Positions 32,774-41,912 of a stretch of 64,000 nucleotides of DNA are shown here, in pieces. Source of the stretch: Sneathiella sp. (GTDB lineage: Bacteria; Pseudomonadota; Alphaproteobacteria; Sneathiellales; Sneathiellaceae); the NCBI RefSeq assembly GCF_029233945.1, contig NZ_JARGOQ010000013.1, forward strand, positions 1 to 64,000, given 5' to 3'. The first letter of the stretch is position 1. Each line of letters begins with the position of its first letter. The notes beneath the pieces were generated by a model. It was not told where the DNA came from, searched no databases, and was given only the letters and a program-made list of their open reading frames with translations. A program made the position numbers and the translations under genes.

Positions 32774-34387
32774 ATGATGATGCAGACTGATAGCAGCGTG
32801 CCGCGCGACTGGAGAGAGTATAACTCTCTGGCCGATATGATAAGAGCGCAAGCGAAACTGACGCCGAACCAGCTTGCGCTTGTCGCGCAATCAGCGACTG
32901 GCGGGGAAGAGCGTATTACCTATGCTCAAATGGTGTGGCGCGGCGAAAAGCTGGCGCGCGGGCTATACCGGATCGGTGCGACAGAAAATGATCATGTCGG
33001 CGTTTGTCTCGATAATAAATCTGCCTACGAGGCAATCATTACGCTGCTGGCATGCGCCTTCGGCGGCATGGTTTGCGTAACGATCAACGCCCGCTTCGCC
33101 GAGGAAGAAATCCTGCATGCGCTGACGCTCGCCGATGTGCGCTATCTCGTATGCGATGACGCGACCTGGTCACGCACAGAAAATATTCGCGACGATGCGC
33201 CGCTTCTCAACAGTATCATGCTTGCGGGCAAGGGTGAATCCGGCAATACTATTCCTTGGAATTCAGTATTGGATCAGGCAGAGGCCGTCGATGTGGTTTG
33301 GCCGCAAAGGAAGCTCGAAGACATTCTGGAGATCCTGTTCACCTCGGGTACAACAGCCCGGCCCAAGGCAGCATTAATGAGTAACCGGAGCGCATTGGCG
33401 AGCGCTTATGGGTTTGCGCAAGCCATGAGTCTGAGGCCTGACAGCGTTTATCAAAGCTTCTTCCCTTTCTTTACGACAGCTTGTCTCCGCTGCGTGTTGT
33501 ACCCAAGCTGGTTTGTCGGCGCAACGGCTGTTGTTGATCCCGAGTTAGAGGTTGAAGACATTCTCCGCCGGATGGAGAATGAAAGAACCACGACCTATAT
33601 AGGCGTGCCAGCTTTCTATATTTTCCTGCTTGAGAAGTATGAAAGCTTGTCGTGTGATCTCTCGTCGCTGGAAATTATCGACGCGGGAGGTGCGGCAATG
33701 CCCGCCGAGTTGACGCAGCGACTTATTGATGCCTTTCCACAGCTTGATGTACGGCAAACCTATGGCCAAACGGAAGGCGGGCCGTGTGGGACTGTCCTTG
33801 TGGGCGAGGAGGCTCTCGCGCATATCGGATCGTCCGGGGTCCCCTGGGTGGAAACAGAACTCCGTATCGTGGATGATAATATTCAGAACGTTCCGAACAA
33901 TATAATCGGTGAAATCGCCGTTCGCTCCCCCTCCCTTTTTTCGGGTTATTACAAGAATGAAGCGGCGACGCGGGAAGCTCTTAGGGATGGGTGGTTGCTC
34001 TCCGGTGACTTGGGAAAGCTGGATGATGAGGGATACCTCTATATCGTTGACCGCAAAAAAGACATGGTTATCCGAGGCGGCCTTAACATTGGAACTCAGG
34101 AAGTCGAGGCCGTCCTTCTTCGGTATGCAGGGGTGGAAGAAGTGGCTGTTATCGGCATCCCGCACAACAAGCTGGGAGAAGACCTCCTTGCCGTTCTGAC
34201 GATTTCGCCGGATGCAAAAATAGATGTAGAGGCGGTTCGGCAATTCTGCGCGGACAAGCTCGCGGATTTCAAGATACCCAGGCAATATGAAATCATCAAC
34301 CAGATGCCGCGCTCACCGATGGGGAAAATACTGAAAACGGAACTTCGCGCTCGCTTTAAGGAGACCTTAGCGGAGTCCGTTGGCTAG
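32774..34387 (+). CDS. AMP-dependent acyl-CoA synthetase/ligase
   Basis: About 537 residues; the start is uncertain between ATG codons at 32750 (overlapping the previous gene) and 32774-32780. The adenylation motif is EILFTSGTTARPKAALMS, with YGQTEGG, GWLLSGDLGKLDDEGYLYIVDRKKDM and the C-terminal lysine in RSPMGKILKTEL. It activates a free acid to the CoA thioester with ATP in the cytoplasm. Next to LCAD-like dehydrogenase and a TRAP carboxylate transporter, it probably activates the acid imported by that transporter. Specificity is not readable. Confidence 0.92.
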   Translation: MMMQTDSSVPRDWREYNSLADMIRAQAKLTPNQLALVAQSATGGEERITYAQMVWRGEKLARGLYRIGATENDHVGVCLDNKSAYEAIITLLACAFGGMVCVTINARFAEEEILHALTLADVRYLVCDDATWSRTENIRDDAPLLNSIMLAGKGESGNTIPWNSVLDQAEAVDVVWPQRKLEDILEILFTSGTTARPKAALMSNRSALASAYGFAQAMSLRPDSVYQSFFPFFTTACLRCVLYPSWFVGATAVVDPELEVEDILRRMENERTTTYIGVPAFYIFLLEKYESLSCDLSSLEIIDAGGAAMPAELTQRLIDAFPQLDVRQTYGQTEGGPCGTVLVGEEALAHIGSSGVPWVETELRIVDDNIQNVPNNIIGEIAVRSPSLFSGYYKNEAATREALRDGWLLSGDLGKLDDEGYLYIVDRKKDMVIRGGLNIGTQEVEAVLLRYAGVEEVAVIGIPHNKLGEDLLAVLTISPDAKIDVEAVRQFCADKLADFKIPRQYEIINQMPRSPMGKILKTELRARFKETLAESVG

Positions 34388-34399
34388 CGGTCACGCCGG

Positions 34400-34430
34400 G
34401 AAGGTTCGATCTTTCAAAGCGAACTTTCTC
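34400..34430. terminator. Hairpin after the acyl-CoA ligase gene
   Basis: GAAGGTTCG (34400-34408) pairs with CGAACTTTC (34420-34428) with one G-U pair; the stem can extend by two further pairs. It lies 13 nt after the ligase stop and has no T-run. A possible transcription attenuator before the TRAP genes. Confidence 0.4.
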
Positions 34431-34479
34431 GGTCAAAAGGATAAGTTTCTTTCAGGAGAAATTCAATAATATGAATTTT

Positions 34480-34493
34480 GAATCATAAGTTAT
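34480..34493. promoter_or_regulatory. Shared promoter motif upstream of dctP
   Basis: GAATCATAAGTTAT lies 115-128 nt before the dctP start. Its reverse-complement form recurs with one mismatch at 44562-44575, and the GAATCAT core also occurs in the repeat at 31451-31468. It may be a binding site for a regulator common to the island. Confidence 0.4.
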
Positions 34494-34607
34494 AAAAGAA
34501 AGGGGGTGCCATTGAGGAAGAATGTTGAAAACACGCCGCACTGATAATGTCGGCAGAAGAAATGAACTATTGAGTCAAGAAATACATAACCTAACAAGGA
34601 TGGGATC

Positions 34608-35657
34608 ATGATTGGGAAAGTTAAACAGAATTTGAAATTCGGACTGGCGGCGCTGGCATTTTGTGCCACAGCGGTTACCGGAAGCGCGCAGGCGGAAGAG
34701 TATCCATCGCTAAATCTGCGCCTTGCGCATTTCGTTCCATCAAACACGGCCGGAGCGCAGTGGGAACAATGGTGGGTCGATGAAGTTGAAAAACGCTCCG
34801 GCGATAAAATCAAGATTAAGATTTTTTGGGCGGGCAGCATGGGAGGCCCGAAAGAAATTCTTAAATTGACCGGAACGGGTGCCGTTCAGCTGGGTGTGAC
34901 AGCGCAAGGATATTTTACAAGAGAAATGCCGGTTGCCGGTAATGCGTCCTTGCTTCGTGTGCATCAGGCACCGGCGGATGCTGCCGATTCCTGGAAGCGT
35001 TGGCAGGAAGATCCGCAGACAAGAGCGGATATGGATCAAAACGGTGTGATCGGATTGTACCATCAGGGCAGTAATCCTTACCGTTTGTTCTGCACGAAAC
35101 CGGTCGAAACCCTGGCCGACCTGGAAGGCCTTCGCGTCCGGGTTCCCGGCGCCCCTTATTGGGTCGAGTTCCTGTCTGCTATGGGAGTTGTCCCCGTTTC
35201 GATCCCCTACAGCGAGATGTATGGGGCTCTTCAAAAGGGAACGGTGGATTGTTCCTTCGCACCACATGAGCAGGCAATATCCGGGAAGTTCTACGAAGTT
35301 GCTAAATACGCTATTGACATGAATATGGGGTCTCAGCCGACTTGGGGCGTTTTCGTCAACAAAAAGATTTTCGATGCATGGCCGGAGAATGTTCAGAAGC
35401 TCATGAGAGAGGTAAGCGACGATTTGATGGAAGTCGTGGCCAAAGAAAACGTCAAAATTGCGGAAAAGACAATCGAAGTCGACTTTGTGGAACATGGCAT
35501 TACCTACGTCAAATTTAAAGAAGCCGCGGAATTCGATGAAAAAGCCGGAAGTATGGTTGACCTCTGGGCGGCGGATCTGAAAGAGCGTGGCTACGGTGAT
35601 GCTGTCGAACGTCTGGAACCGGTTCTGCGTGAAAAACAAGCTAATTTTAAGGATTGA
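34608..35657 (+). CDS. dctP: TRAP transporter solute-binding protein DctP
   Basis: 349 residues with a Sec signal peptide (MIGKVKQNLKFGLAALAFCA, cleaved after about AQA). The mature part is a DctP fold: LRLAHFVPSNTAGAQWEQWW, then GTGAVQLGVTAQGYFTREMP, LEGLRVRVPGAPYW with the conserved arginine that usually binds the ligand carboxylate, and VPVSIPYSEMYGALQKGTVDCSF. It captures an organic acid in the periplasm. It heads the dctPQM set, 9 nt before dctQ. Confidence 0.94.
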   Translation: MIGKVKQNLKFGLAALAFCATAVTGSAQAEEYPSLNLRLAHFVPSNTAGAQWEQWWVDEVEKRSGDKIKIKIFWAGSMGGPKEILKLTGTGAVQLGVTAQGYFTREMPVAGNASLLRVHQAPADAADSWKRWQEDPQTRADMDQNGVIGLYHQGSNPYRLFCTKPVETLADLEGLRVRVPGAPYWVEFLSAMGVVPVSIPYSEMYGALQKGTVDCSFAPHEQAISGKFYEVAKYAIDMNMGSQPTWGVFVNKKIFDAWPENVQKLMREVSDDLMEVVAKENVKIAEKTIEVDFVEHGITYVKFKEAAEFDEKAGSMVDLWAADLKERGYGDAVERLEPVLREKQANFKD

Positions 35658-35665
35658 GTTAGCTT

Positions 35666-36184
35666 ATGAACCGCTTAATCGAGCATTCATTGCAGACGAT
35701 CTGCGCGCTCGCGTTAGCCGTGATGATGTTGGTCGGTGCGGCCGACATCATCATGGGCGTGATGTTCAACATGTATTTGCCGTTCAAGGTTGAATTGAGC
35801 GGACTCCTCTTTGCCGTCGTGATCTTTTTATCGCAGCCTCTGGTGACCGCGAGAGAAGAGCACATCGTTGTGGATGTGTTTTCGAGCAAACTGACATCCC
35901 ATTGGAAATTGATCAGCAGGGTTATTGCCAAGCTAACGGCGATTGCTGTGCTGGCGTTACTCGCTTTCGCTTCCTGGGGCCTGTTTGTCTCAAGTTGGGA
36001 AATAGATGAAAAATCGATCGATTTTCTGCAGATACCTATCTACCCGGTAAAATTCCTGGTTTTCGTGGGCTTTTCTCTGGCGGCAATCATCTCGGTTATA
36101 CAACTTTTCAGGCTTTTCCTTCGACCGCAAGACGATAGTCGCACTCAAGAAGACCTGAATGAGGGAGAGAAGGCAGATGGATAG
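35666..36184 (+). CDS. dctQ: TRAP transporter small permease DctQ
   Basis: 172 residues with four predicted membrane helices. The family pattern VELSGLLFAVVIFLSQPLVTAREEHIVVDVF is clear. DctQ is a scaffold for the large subunit in the inner membrane. Its 3' end overlaps the dctM start by 8 nt. The tail is polar (PQDDSRTQEDLNEGEKADG). Confidence 0.92.
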   Translation: MNRLIEHSLQTICALALAVMMLVGAADIIMGVMFNMYLPFKVELSGLLFAVVIFLSQPLVTAREEHIVVDVFSSKLTSHWKLISRVIAKLTAIAVLALLAFASWGLFVSSWEIDEKSIDFLQIPIYPVKFLVFVGFSLAAIISVIQLFRLFLRPQDDSRTQEDLNEGEKADG

Positions 36185-37484
36185 TATATACTCCGGCTTA
36201 TTTTCGATTGCTGCCTTGATGGTGCTTCTGGCGCTGGGGGTGCCGATCGCCTGGTCAATGGTTGCCGTGGCGGTAGTAGGGATGTGGTTTGTGATTGACG
36301 GCAATTTTGCCATGTCCATGCTGGAAACCCTGCCCTATGACACCGGTGTGAATTTCACACTCGTTGTTATTCCCATGTTTATTTTAATGGGTGGTTTTTC
36401 GTCCCGCGCGGGCATTATCGAAGGGCTGTACGAAGCTGTTCACCGTTTCACCGCGCGGACGAAGGGGAACCTGATCTATGCGACTATCTTGGCATCCGCG
36501 GGATTTGCGGCCGCCTCCGGGTCGACCCTTGTATCATCGACTGTCTTTACGCGCATTGCTATGCCGCAAATGCTAAAGTTCGGTTATTCGCCGGGAATTT
36601 CCGCCGGCAGTATCGCGGCGTCCGGCACTCTGGCGGCGCTTATTCCACCTTCCGTCGGCATTATCATTATTGCATCGCTCACCAATCAGTCCGTCGGGGA
36701 GTTGCTTATTGCCGGGGTTGTTCCCGGAATCCTGACGGCCGGAGCTTATATCAGCGGTATGCGTTTATTTCTGGTCAGGTATCCTCAGTGGGCACCGCTG
36801 ACCAACGAACGCTATAGCTGGCGGGATAAAATGGGCGGGTTACGTATGATCTGGAGCGTCGTACTACTCGCTACATTGATTATCGGCGGACTTTATAGCG
36901 GATTGTTTTCTCCCTCTGCGGCGGGCGCCGTTGGGGCAGCCGGGGCGCTTATAATTGGCCTCTCTATGCGGCGTTTGTCACGGAACGATATTTGGGAATC
37001 CTTCAAGGAAGGAACTCTGGTTTCGGGTCGCTTGCTGATGATCATTATTGGCGGCCTCCTGATGGGCAGGCTGCTGCTCATCAATGGATTCACGGATGAG
37101 ATAAATAACTTTGTTGCAAGCCTTGGCGTCACACCTCTGGAGCTCATGATCTATATCTCGATCATGTTTATCGTGATGGGAATGTTCGTAGATTCCCTTT
37201 CTCTTATCGTGATCACATTGCCCTTTCTTTTTCCGATATCCCAGTCTCTGGGGATCAATGAGATCTGGTTCGGCATTATCATCTTGAAGCTCATCGAAAT
37301 TGCGGCGATCACGCCGCCGGTGGGTCTAAATCTGTTTGCTGTGATGGGGGCGGCGCCGGAACTCAAAGCAAGTGAGTTGTATCGCGGTATCGTGCCTTTC
37401 ATTCTCATCGAGATTGTAGTCCTGATACTGCTTTTTGCATTTCCGGACATCGTTCTTTGGCTACCAGAGACGATGGCAAAGTAA
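36177..37484 (+). CDS. dctM: TRAP transporter large permease DctM
   Basis: 435 residues from ATG 36177, chosen because GGGAGAGAAGG lies at a suitable distance; ATG 36159 would add six charged residues. The DctM hallmarks are present: SAGFAAASGSTLVSSTVFTR, SGTLAALIPPSVGIIIIASL and ITPPVGLNLFAV. It is about 30-40% like the partial DctM at the left edge by eye but clearly a separate transporter. It imports an organic acid with Na+ together with DctP and DctQ. Confidence 0.94.
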   Translation: MDSIYSGLFSIAALMVLLALGVPIAWSMVAVAVVGMWFVIDGNFAMSMLETLPYDTGVNFTLVVIPMFILMGGFSSRAGIIEGLYEAVHRFTARTKGNLIYATILASAGFAAASGSTLVSSTVFTRIAMPQMLKFGYSPGISAGSIAASGTLAALIPPSVGIIIIASLTNQSVGELLIAGVVPGILTAGAYISGMRLFLVRYPQWAPLTNERYSWRDKMGGLRMIWSVVLLATLIIGGLYSGLFSPSAAGAVGAAGALIIGLSMRRLSRNDIWESFKEGTLVSGRLLMIIIGGLLMGRLLLINGFTDEINNFVASLGVTPLELMIYISIMFIVMGMFVDSLSLIVITLPFLFPISQSLGINEIWFGIIILKLIEIAAITPPVGLNLFAVMGAAPELKASELYRGIVPFILIEIVVLILLFAFPDIVLWLPETMAK

Positions 37485-37499
37485 AGAAGGGAAAGTTTG

Positions 37500-38330
37500 G
37501 TGACGACGGTAGTAATTACATCTGAGGCGAAGATTACGAGCAATGGGCTATCCGCCTCTGCCCGCAACGGTGTGCTGCATCTGCAGCTTCATCGGCCAGA
37601 GCGGCTCAATGCCTTCACGGCAGAGCTGATCACGGATATCCGGGGGTATTTGGCGGAGGCGAGGGACGATGTGACGATCAGGGCCGTAATGTTCAGCGGA
37701 TCGGGTAAGGCTTTCAGTGCCGGTATTGATCTCGCAAGCGGAAGTGGGGATGAGAAGCCCGGCTGGTTCGCGAAGAGAATGCGCGATACCTACCACGCTC
37801 TGATGCAGGAAATGGTGAGTTATCCGAAACCGGTGATCACAGCTGTTCATGGCGTTTGCGTCGGCGGGGCTATGGGGTTTATTACCTCCTCTGATATCGT
37901 TCTTTGTAGCCATTCCGCTCGGTTTATTCTGGCCTTCGTTAAGGTAGGCCTCGTTCCTGATTGCGGGACGAGCTGGGGGTTGCCGAAACGGATAGGGCAG
38001 GCCCGTGCGAGGGCCTGGGCCCTGCTTGGTGATGAAATTGACGGTGTGACCGCCGCAAATTGGGGTCTGGTTTGGAAATCCACAGACGAAGATAAGCTGA
38101 TGGATGAAACTACGCGCATCGCAGAGCGCTTGGCCAATGGGCCCGCCGTCGCCATACAGCAAATCAAGGATTTGTTTAACGTATCGGAAAATGCCTCCCT
38201 TTCAACCGCATTCGATGCCGAAGTTGAGGCGCAAATCACAGCGCTGGCGCATCCCGATGCAAAGGAAGGCCGCACGGCGTTTCTTGAGGAGCGCGCCGCA
38301 AAATTTGGAGTGAATAGAAGTGAAAAATAA
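37500..38330 (+). CDS. PaaG-like enoyl-CoA hydratase/isomerase
   Basis: 276 residues from GTG 37500 (TTG at 37497 is also possible). Crotonase fold with oxyanion-hole segments GSGKAFSAGIDLAS and VCVGGAMGF. The catalytic glutamates of classical hydratases are absent; instead FVKVGLVPDCGTSWGLPKRIG has an aspartate (D154) in the position used by PaaG, the ring-1,2-epoxyphenylacetyl-CoA isomerase, and by related enoyl-CoA isomerases. It probably isomerises a double bond or an epoxide on an acyl-CoA. It follows dctM by 15 nt and is likely in the same operon. Confidence 0.88.
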   Translation: MTTVVITSEAKITSNGLSASARNGVLHLQLHRPERLNAFTAELITDIRGYLAEARDDVTIRAVMFSGSGKAFSAGIDLASGSGDEKPGWFAKRMRDTYHALMQEMVSYPKPVITAVHGVCVGGAMGFITSSDIVLCSHSARFILAFVKVGLVPDCGTSWGLPKRIGQARARAWALLGDEIDGVTAANWGLVWKSTDEDKLMDETTRIAERLANGPAVAIQQIKDLFNVSENASLSTAFDAEVEAQITALAHPDAKEGRTAFLEERAAKFGVNRSEK

Positions 38331-38358
38331 TAACAAGGATAGTGTAGGTAAAATTAAT

Positions 38359-39150
38359 ATGAAAGATAGCTATCAAGCCATAAACTGGCGCCGACGTGGC
38401 CGTGTCCTGACCTTGGAAATGAGCCGTCCCGCTTCCTTCAATGCCGTTGATGAGGTTTTACACGAAGAGCTTTCCCGTGTTTTCCGGGACGCGGATGCAG
38501 ATCCGGACTCAGATGTGATTATCTTCACCGGCGCGGGGGAGGCGTTCTGTGCAGGGGGCGATGTAAGCTGGATGCAGCGGGCGATTGATGAGCCCGAAAC
38601 CTTTGAGCGGACCGTAACCGAAGCCAAACAGATCGTCTTCTCAATGCTCGACTGCGAAAAGCCGATCATCTGCCGGATCAATGGCCATGCAATGGGCCTT
38701 GGCTGCACGCTGGCGCTCTTTTGTGATGTGACCTTTATGAGTGAGGCCGTCAAGATTGGCGATCCGCATGTCCTGATGGGAATGGTTGCGGGCGATGGCG
38801 GCGCTGTTATCTGGCCTGCGCTGGTCGGCCTTTCTCGCGCCAAGGAGTTGTTGATGACCGGCGATCATCTCACGGCGAATGAGGCGAAGGAAATTGGACT
38901 GATCAATCACGTTTGCAAGACGGATGAGTTGGACAATGCCGTGGACGCCTTCGCGGACCGGTTGGCAAACGGGCCTTTGAAGTCGATTAAGTGGACCAAG
39001 GTGAGCCTGAACATTCATCTGAAGCAAATTGCTCATTCAGTGATGGATGCCTGCCTTGCCTATGAGGCAATGACGAATTTAAGCGCGGATCATCAGGAAG
39101 CGGTTAACGCCTTTCGTGAGAAACGTCCGCCTGTTTATACAGGGAAATAG
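38359..39150 (+). CDS. Enoyl-CoA hydratase/isomerase
   Basis: 263 residues from ATG 38359; a GTG at 38320 overlapping the previous stop would add 13 residues. Crotonase fold: GAGEAFCAGGDVSWM and NGHAMGLGCTLALFCDVTF form the oxyanion hole. AKELLMTGDHLT retains the second glutamate, while IGDPHVLMGMVAGDGGAVIW differs from classical crotonase at the first. It probably hydrates a 2-enoyl-CoA made by the upstream dehydrogenase. The next gene is an SDR dehydrogenase, matching the hydratase-dehydrogenase order. Confidence 0.9.
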   Translation: MKDSYQAINWRRRGRVLTLEMSRPASFNAVDEVLHEELSRVFRDADADPDSDVIIFTGAGEAFCAGGDVSWMQRAIDEPETFERTVTEAKQIVFSMLDCEKPIICRINGHAMGLGCTLALFCDVTFMSEAVKIGDPHVLMGMVAGDGGAVIWPALVGLSRAKELLMTGDHLTANEAKEIGLINHVCKTDELDNAVDAFADRLANGPLKSIKWTKVSLNIHLKQIAHSVMDACLAYEAMTNLSADHQEAVNAFREKRPPVYTGK

Positions 39151-39182
39151 TTTATCTAAATGACAAAGATGGAAAGATACTT

Positions 39183-39977
39183 ATGAGTATGAGTTCGACA
39201 GCTGACCTAACGGGCCGCCGTATCCTCGTGACCGGGGCAGGCGGTGGAATTGGTCTTTCGATTGCAAAAAAGTTGAGTGATGCCGGTGCGAACGTGGTTA
39301 TCAATGACGTGTCGGCGGAAACACTTGAAGAGGCAGGGAAAAAAATTGGTGCGGTCGGCACTCTGGCGGCCAATATCTCGGAAGAGACGTCCGTTAAGGC
39401 TTTGATGAAAGAAACCGCCTCCATTCTGGGAGGCATCGATGGCGTCGTGAATAATGCCGGTGTTGCCGACCCTGTTCGGGGGACGAAACGGCAAACGCTT
39501 GAGGACTGGCGCCGCGTTATCGATGTGAATGTGCAGGGATGTTTCCTGATGTCGCGGGAGATGACTTCCTACATGAAACCCGGCGCATCTATGGTCAATA
39601 TCGCTTCCGTTGCCGGGCTCGGCGGATTTGCCGCGTCAAACGCCTATGGCGTCAGCAAGGCGGCAATCGTTATGATGACGAAAACGCTGGCGTGCGATTT
39701 TGCGCGTTATGGTGTGAGGGTGAATGCAGTGGCCCCTGGTGTGATAGAAGCGCCAATGGCGGCAGACATACTTGAAGGTGGAGCATTGGGAGCAGATCCA
39801 TACCTGCGCCGGATTCCCATGGGCCGCTTGGGAAAGCCGGAAGAAATAGGAAATGCCGCGCTGTTCTTGTTGTCGGACATGGCAAGTTATATAACTGGTG
39901 TAACTCTGCCGGTTGATGGTGGATGGATGGCGTTCGGTGGTGCGGGGGATGCCTCTCGCCCGGCGGAGGTCGCATAA
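39183..39977 (+). CDS. SDR family oxidoreductase
   Basis: 264 residues, classical short-chain dehydrogenase: NAD(P)-binding TGAGGGIG (17-24), NNAG at 90-93, and the catalytic triad S142, Y155, K159 (NIASVAG, AYGVSKA). The C-terminal VTLPVDGGWMAFGG is typical of FabG-like members. The likely role is oxidation of the 3-hydroxyacyl-CoA formed by a preceding hydratase. 32 nt after the hydratase gene. Confidence 0.92.
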   Translation: MSMSSTADLTGRRILVTGAGGGIGLSIAKKLSDAGANVVINDVSAETLEEAGKKIGAVGTLAANISEETSVKALMKETASILGGIDGVVNNAGVADPVRGTKRQTLEDWRRVIDVNVQGCFLMSREMTSYMKPGASMVNIASVAGLGGFAASNAYGVSKAAIVMMTKTLACDFARYGVRVNAVAPGVIEAPMAADILEGGALGADPYLRRIPMGRLGKPEEIGNAALFLLSDMASYITGVTLPVDGGWMAFGGAGDASRPAEVA

Positions 39978-40019
39978 ATTCCGCTGCGTTAAAATGTAAA
40001 GAAAAGGGCCTGTTTGACT

Positions 40020-40652
40020 ATGTTAAGACCGAATAGGAAGAATAGACCTTCCCGTGAAGAAAAAGCGGCTTTAAATCGCCGGGCAATAATTGATTCCGCC
40101 GCCATTTGTATTGGCAAATATGGATATAATGACGCATCGATTGCCAAGATAACGGACGGGGCAGGGCTAGCCCATGGCACATTTTACAACTACTTTGAAG
40201 ACCGGCAGGATTTGTTCGAACAACTGCTCCCGATAAAGGGGCTCGAAATACTGGATTACATAAAGAAGCATATTGGGCCTGCGAAAAGCCTCATCGAAAT
40301 GGAACGTTTTGGCTTGCTCGCCTTTCAGTCTTATGTTCAGGAAAATCCGTGGTTTTTCAGGCTGTTACACGAAGGAAGGTTTGCCTCGCCAAAGGGGCAT
40401 GCTGCTCATATGGATAATCTTTTTCGCCCATTTGTTCGTGCCTTGAAACGGTGGCAGAACAAAGGTGAGCTTAAAGGCTATACGGAAGAACAGCTGGAAT
40501 CGCTTGCCTATCTCATGATCGGAGCCCGTGACTATCTCTTTATACGATCAACGGATAAGGGAACCGTATTCAAGCCCTTGGAAGAGGCTCAGTTAAGCGC
40601 GTATCTGGATCTTTTGCAAAATGGCATTTTGGAGAAGCCGCCGGAAAGCTGA
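40020..40652 (+). CDS. TetR/AcrR family regulator
   Basis: 210 residues from ATG 40020 (TTG at 40014 is an alternative). Helix-turn-helix: RRAIIDSAAICIGKYGYNDASIAKITDGAGLAHGTFYNYFEDRQDLFEQLL. The N-terminus is basic (MLRPNRKNRPSREEKAALN). The effector domain is different from the two other TetR proteins in this window. It is embedded in the acyl-CoA operon between the SDR and the racemase-like gene, so it is likely the pathway regulator; shared motifs at 31451, 34480 and 44558 are candidate targets. Confidence 0.9.
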   Translation: MLRPNRKNRPSREEKAALNRRAIIDSAAICIGKYGYNDASIAKITDGAGLAHGTFYNYFEDRQDLFEQLLPIKGLEILDYIKKHIGPAKSLIEMERFGLLAFQSYVQENPWFFRLLHEGRFASPKGHAAHMDNLFRPFVRALKRWQNKGELKGYTEEQLESLAYLMIGARDYLFIRSTDKGTVFKPLEEAQLSAYLDLLQNGILEKPPES

Positions 40653-40703
40653 ATGGGCTGCTGATTAGGTAAAAAAATAAATAAAAATATGAGGAGAAAA
40701 GCC

Positions 40704-41798
40704 ATGGGTCCGTTAAGCGGGATAAAAATCATTGAAATGGCGGGAATAGGGCCGGGCCCTTTCTGCGCTATGATGCTGGCGGACATGGGGGCGGACGTCA
40801 TTCGTATTGACCGGCCTGGCGGCAATAATTTGCTGGGGCTTGATTATGATATTCTCAATCGGGGGCGGCGGTCTATTGCCCTTGACCTCAAAACTCCGGA
40901 AGGTGTGCAGACGGTTCTGGATCTCGTTGAAAAGGCGGATGGCCTTATCGAAGGCTTTCGTCCTGGTGTGATGGAAAAGCTGGGCCTTGGGCCCGATGTA
41001 TGCCTTAAAAATAATCCCAAACTGATATATGGCCGGATGACGGGCTGGGGGCAGGACGGACCCTTGGCAAAAGCGGCGGGTCACGACATTAATTACATCG
41101 CGCTGACCGGAGCCTTGCATGCGATCGGATCGAAAGAGGGCGGGCCTGTACCACCCCTTAACCTAATCGGCGATTTTGGCGGCGGCGCGATGTATCTTGG
41201 ATTTGGAATGGTCTGCGGTCTTTTAGAGGCAAAATCATCGGGCAAGGGTCAGGTTGTTGACGTCGCGATGACGGACGGTGCGTCGCTTCTGATGGCGGGG
41301 ATCTATAACCTGTATCAATCTGGAAAGTGGTCTGATCACCGGGAGGGTAATCTTCTTGATGGCGGGGCGCATTTCTACGGCTGCTATCAATGTGCGGATG
41401 GGAAGTGGGTTTCCATAGGGTCCATTGAGCCGCAATTTTACGCGGAGCTCCTCGAAAAGGCAGAAATTGACGATCCCGGGTTTAATGCCCAGATGACTTC
41501 TGAAAATTGGCCCGCACTTAAAGAAAAGCTTGCCGCCAAATTCAGAACGAAATCGCGGGATGAATGGTGTGCGATTATGGAAGGAACGGATATCTGTTTT
41601 GCGCCGGTTCTGGATATGAGTGAAGCGCCGCTTCATCCGCACAACAAGGAACGTCAAACATTTATCGAGCAGGATGGTATGGTTCAGCCGGCGCCTGCTC
41701 CGCGCTTTAGCCGGACCAAACCGGAAATCCAGAGCCCGCCACCGCAGCCCGGTCAGCATTCGAAGGAAATCCTGCAAGACTGGGGCATCAAGCCATAA
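40704..41798 (+). CDS. Alpha-methylacyl-CoA racemase-like CaiB family protein
   Basis: 364 residues from ATG 40704, with GGAG 8 nt upstream. The class III CoA-transferase fold has the racemase signature: [17 protein letters not shown] (H127) and [11 protein letters not shown] (D157), matching the H126/D156 pair of the mycobacterial racemase. It probably interconverts 2R- and 2S-methylacyl-CoA, which would let the stereospecific dehydrogenase upstream act on branched acids. The TetR gene ends 51 nt upstream. A CoA-transferase activity cannot be excluded. Confidence 0.88.
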   Translation: MGPLSGIKIIEMAGIGPGPFCAMMLADMGADVIRIDRPGGNNLLGLDYDILNRGRRSIALDLKTPEGVQTVLDLVEKADGLIEGFRPGVMEKLGLGPDVCLKNNPKLIYGRMTGWGQDGPLAKAAGHDINYIALTGALHAIGSKEGGPVPPLNLIGDFGGGAMYLGFGMVCGLLEAKSSGKGQVVDVAMTDGASLLMAGIYNLYQSGKWSDHREGNLLDGGAHFYGCYQCADGKWVSIGSIEPQFYAELLEKAEIDDPGFNAQMTSENWPALKEKLAAKFRTKSRDEWCAIMEGTDICFAPVLDMSEAPLHPHNKERQTFIEQDGMVQPAPAPRFSRTKPEIQSPPPQPGQHSKEILQDWGIKP

Positions 41799-41816
41799 AT
41801 TATTGGCAGCAAAGCG

Positions 41817-41847
41817 AACTCACCTAAGCTCGCCGCTTAGGTGAGTT
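41817..41847. terminator. Strong bidirectional hairpin between converging genes
   Basis: AACTCACCTAAGC (41817-41829), loop TCGCC, GCTTAGGTGAGTT (41835-41847): a perfect 13-bp stem 19 nt after the racemase-like stop. It faces the converging nitronate monooxygenase gene. No long T-run follows on either side. Confidence 0.6.
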
Positions 41848-41912
41848 GCTGTGGGTCAGCTAGTTCCAGAATTAACGGATATGGGTAACCGCAGGCGTTT
41901 TTGCGTATGTGG

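Noticed and set aside
34740-35639. 299-residue minus-strand open frame opposite dctP
   Set aside because: Antisense shadow, no domain or ribosome site of note.
31594-41798. Acyclic-terpene (atu) geranyl-CoA pathway
   Set aside because: Gene set and order differ: the carboxylase has two carboxyltransferases and a tiny carrier, and there is no clear atuA or citronellol-side gene set.
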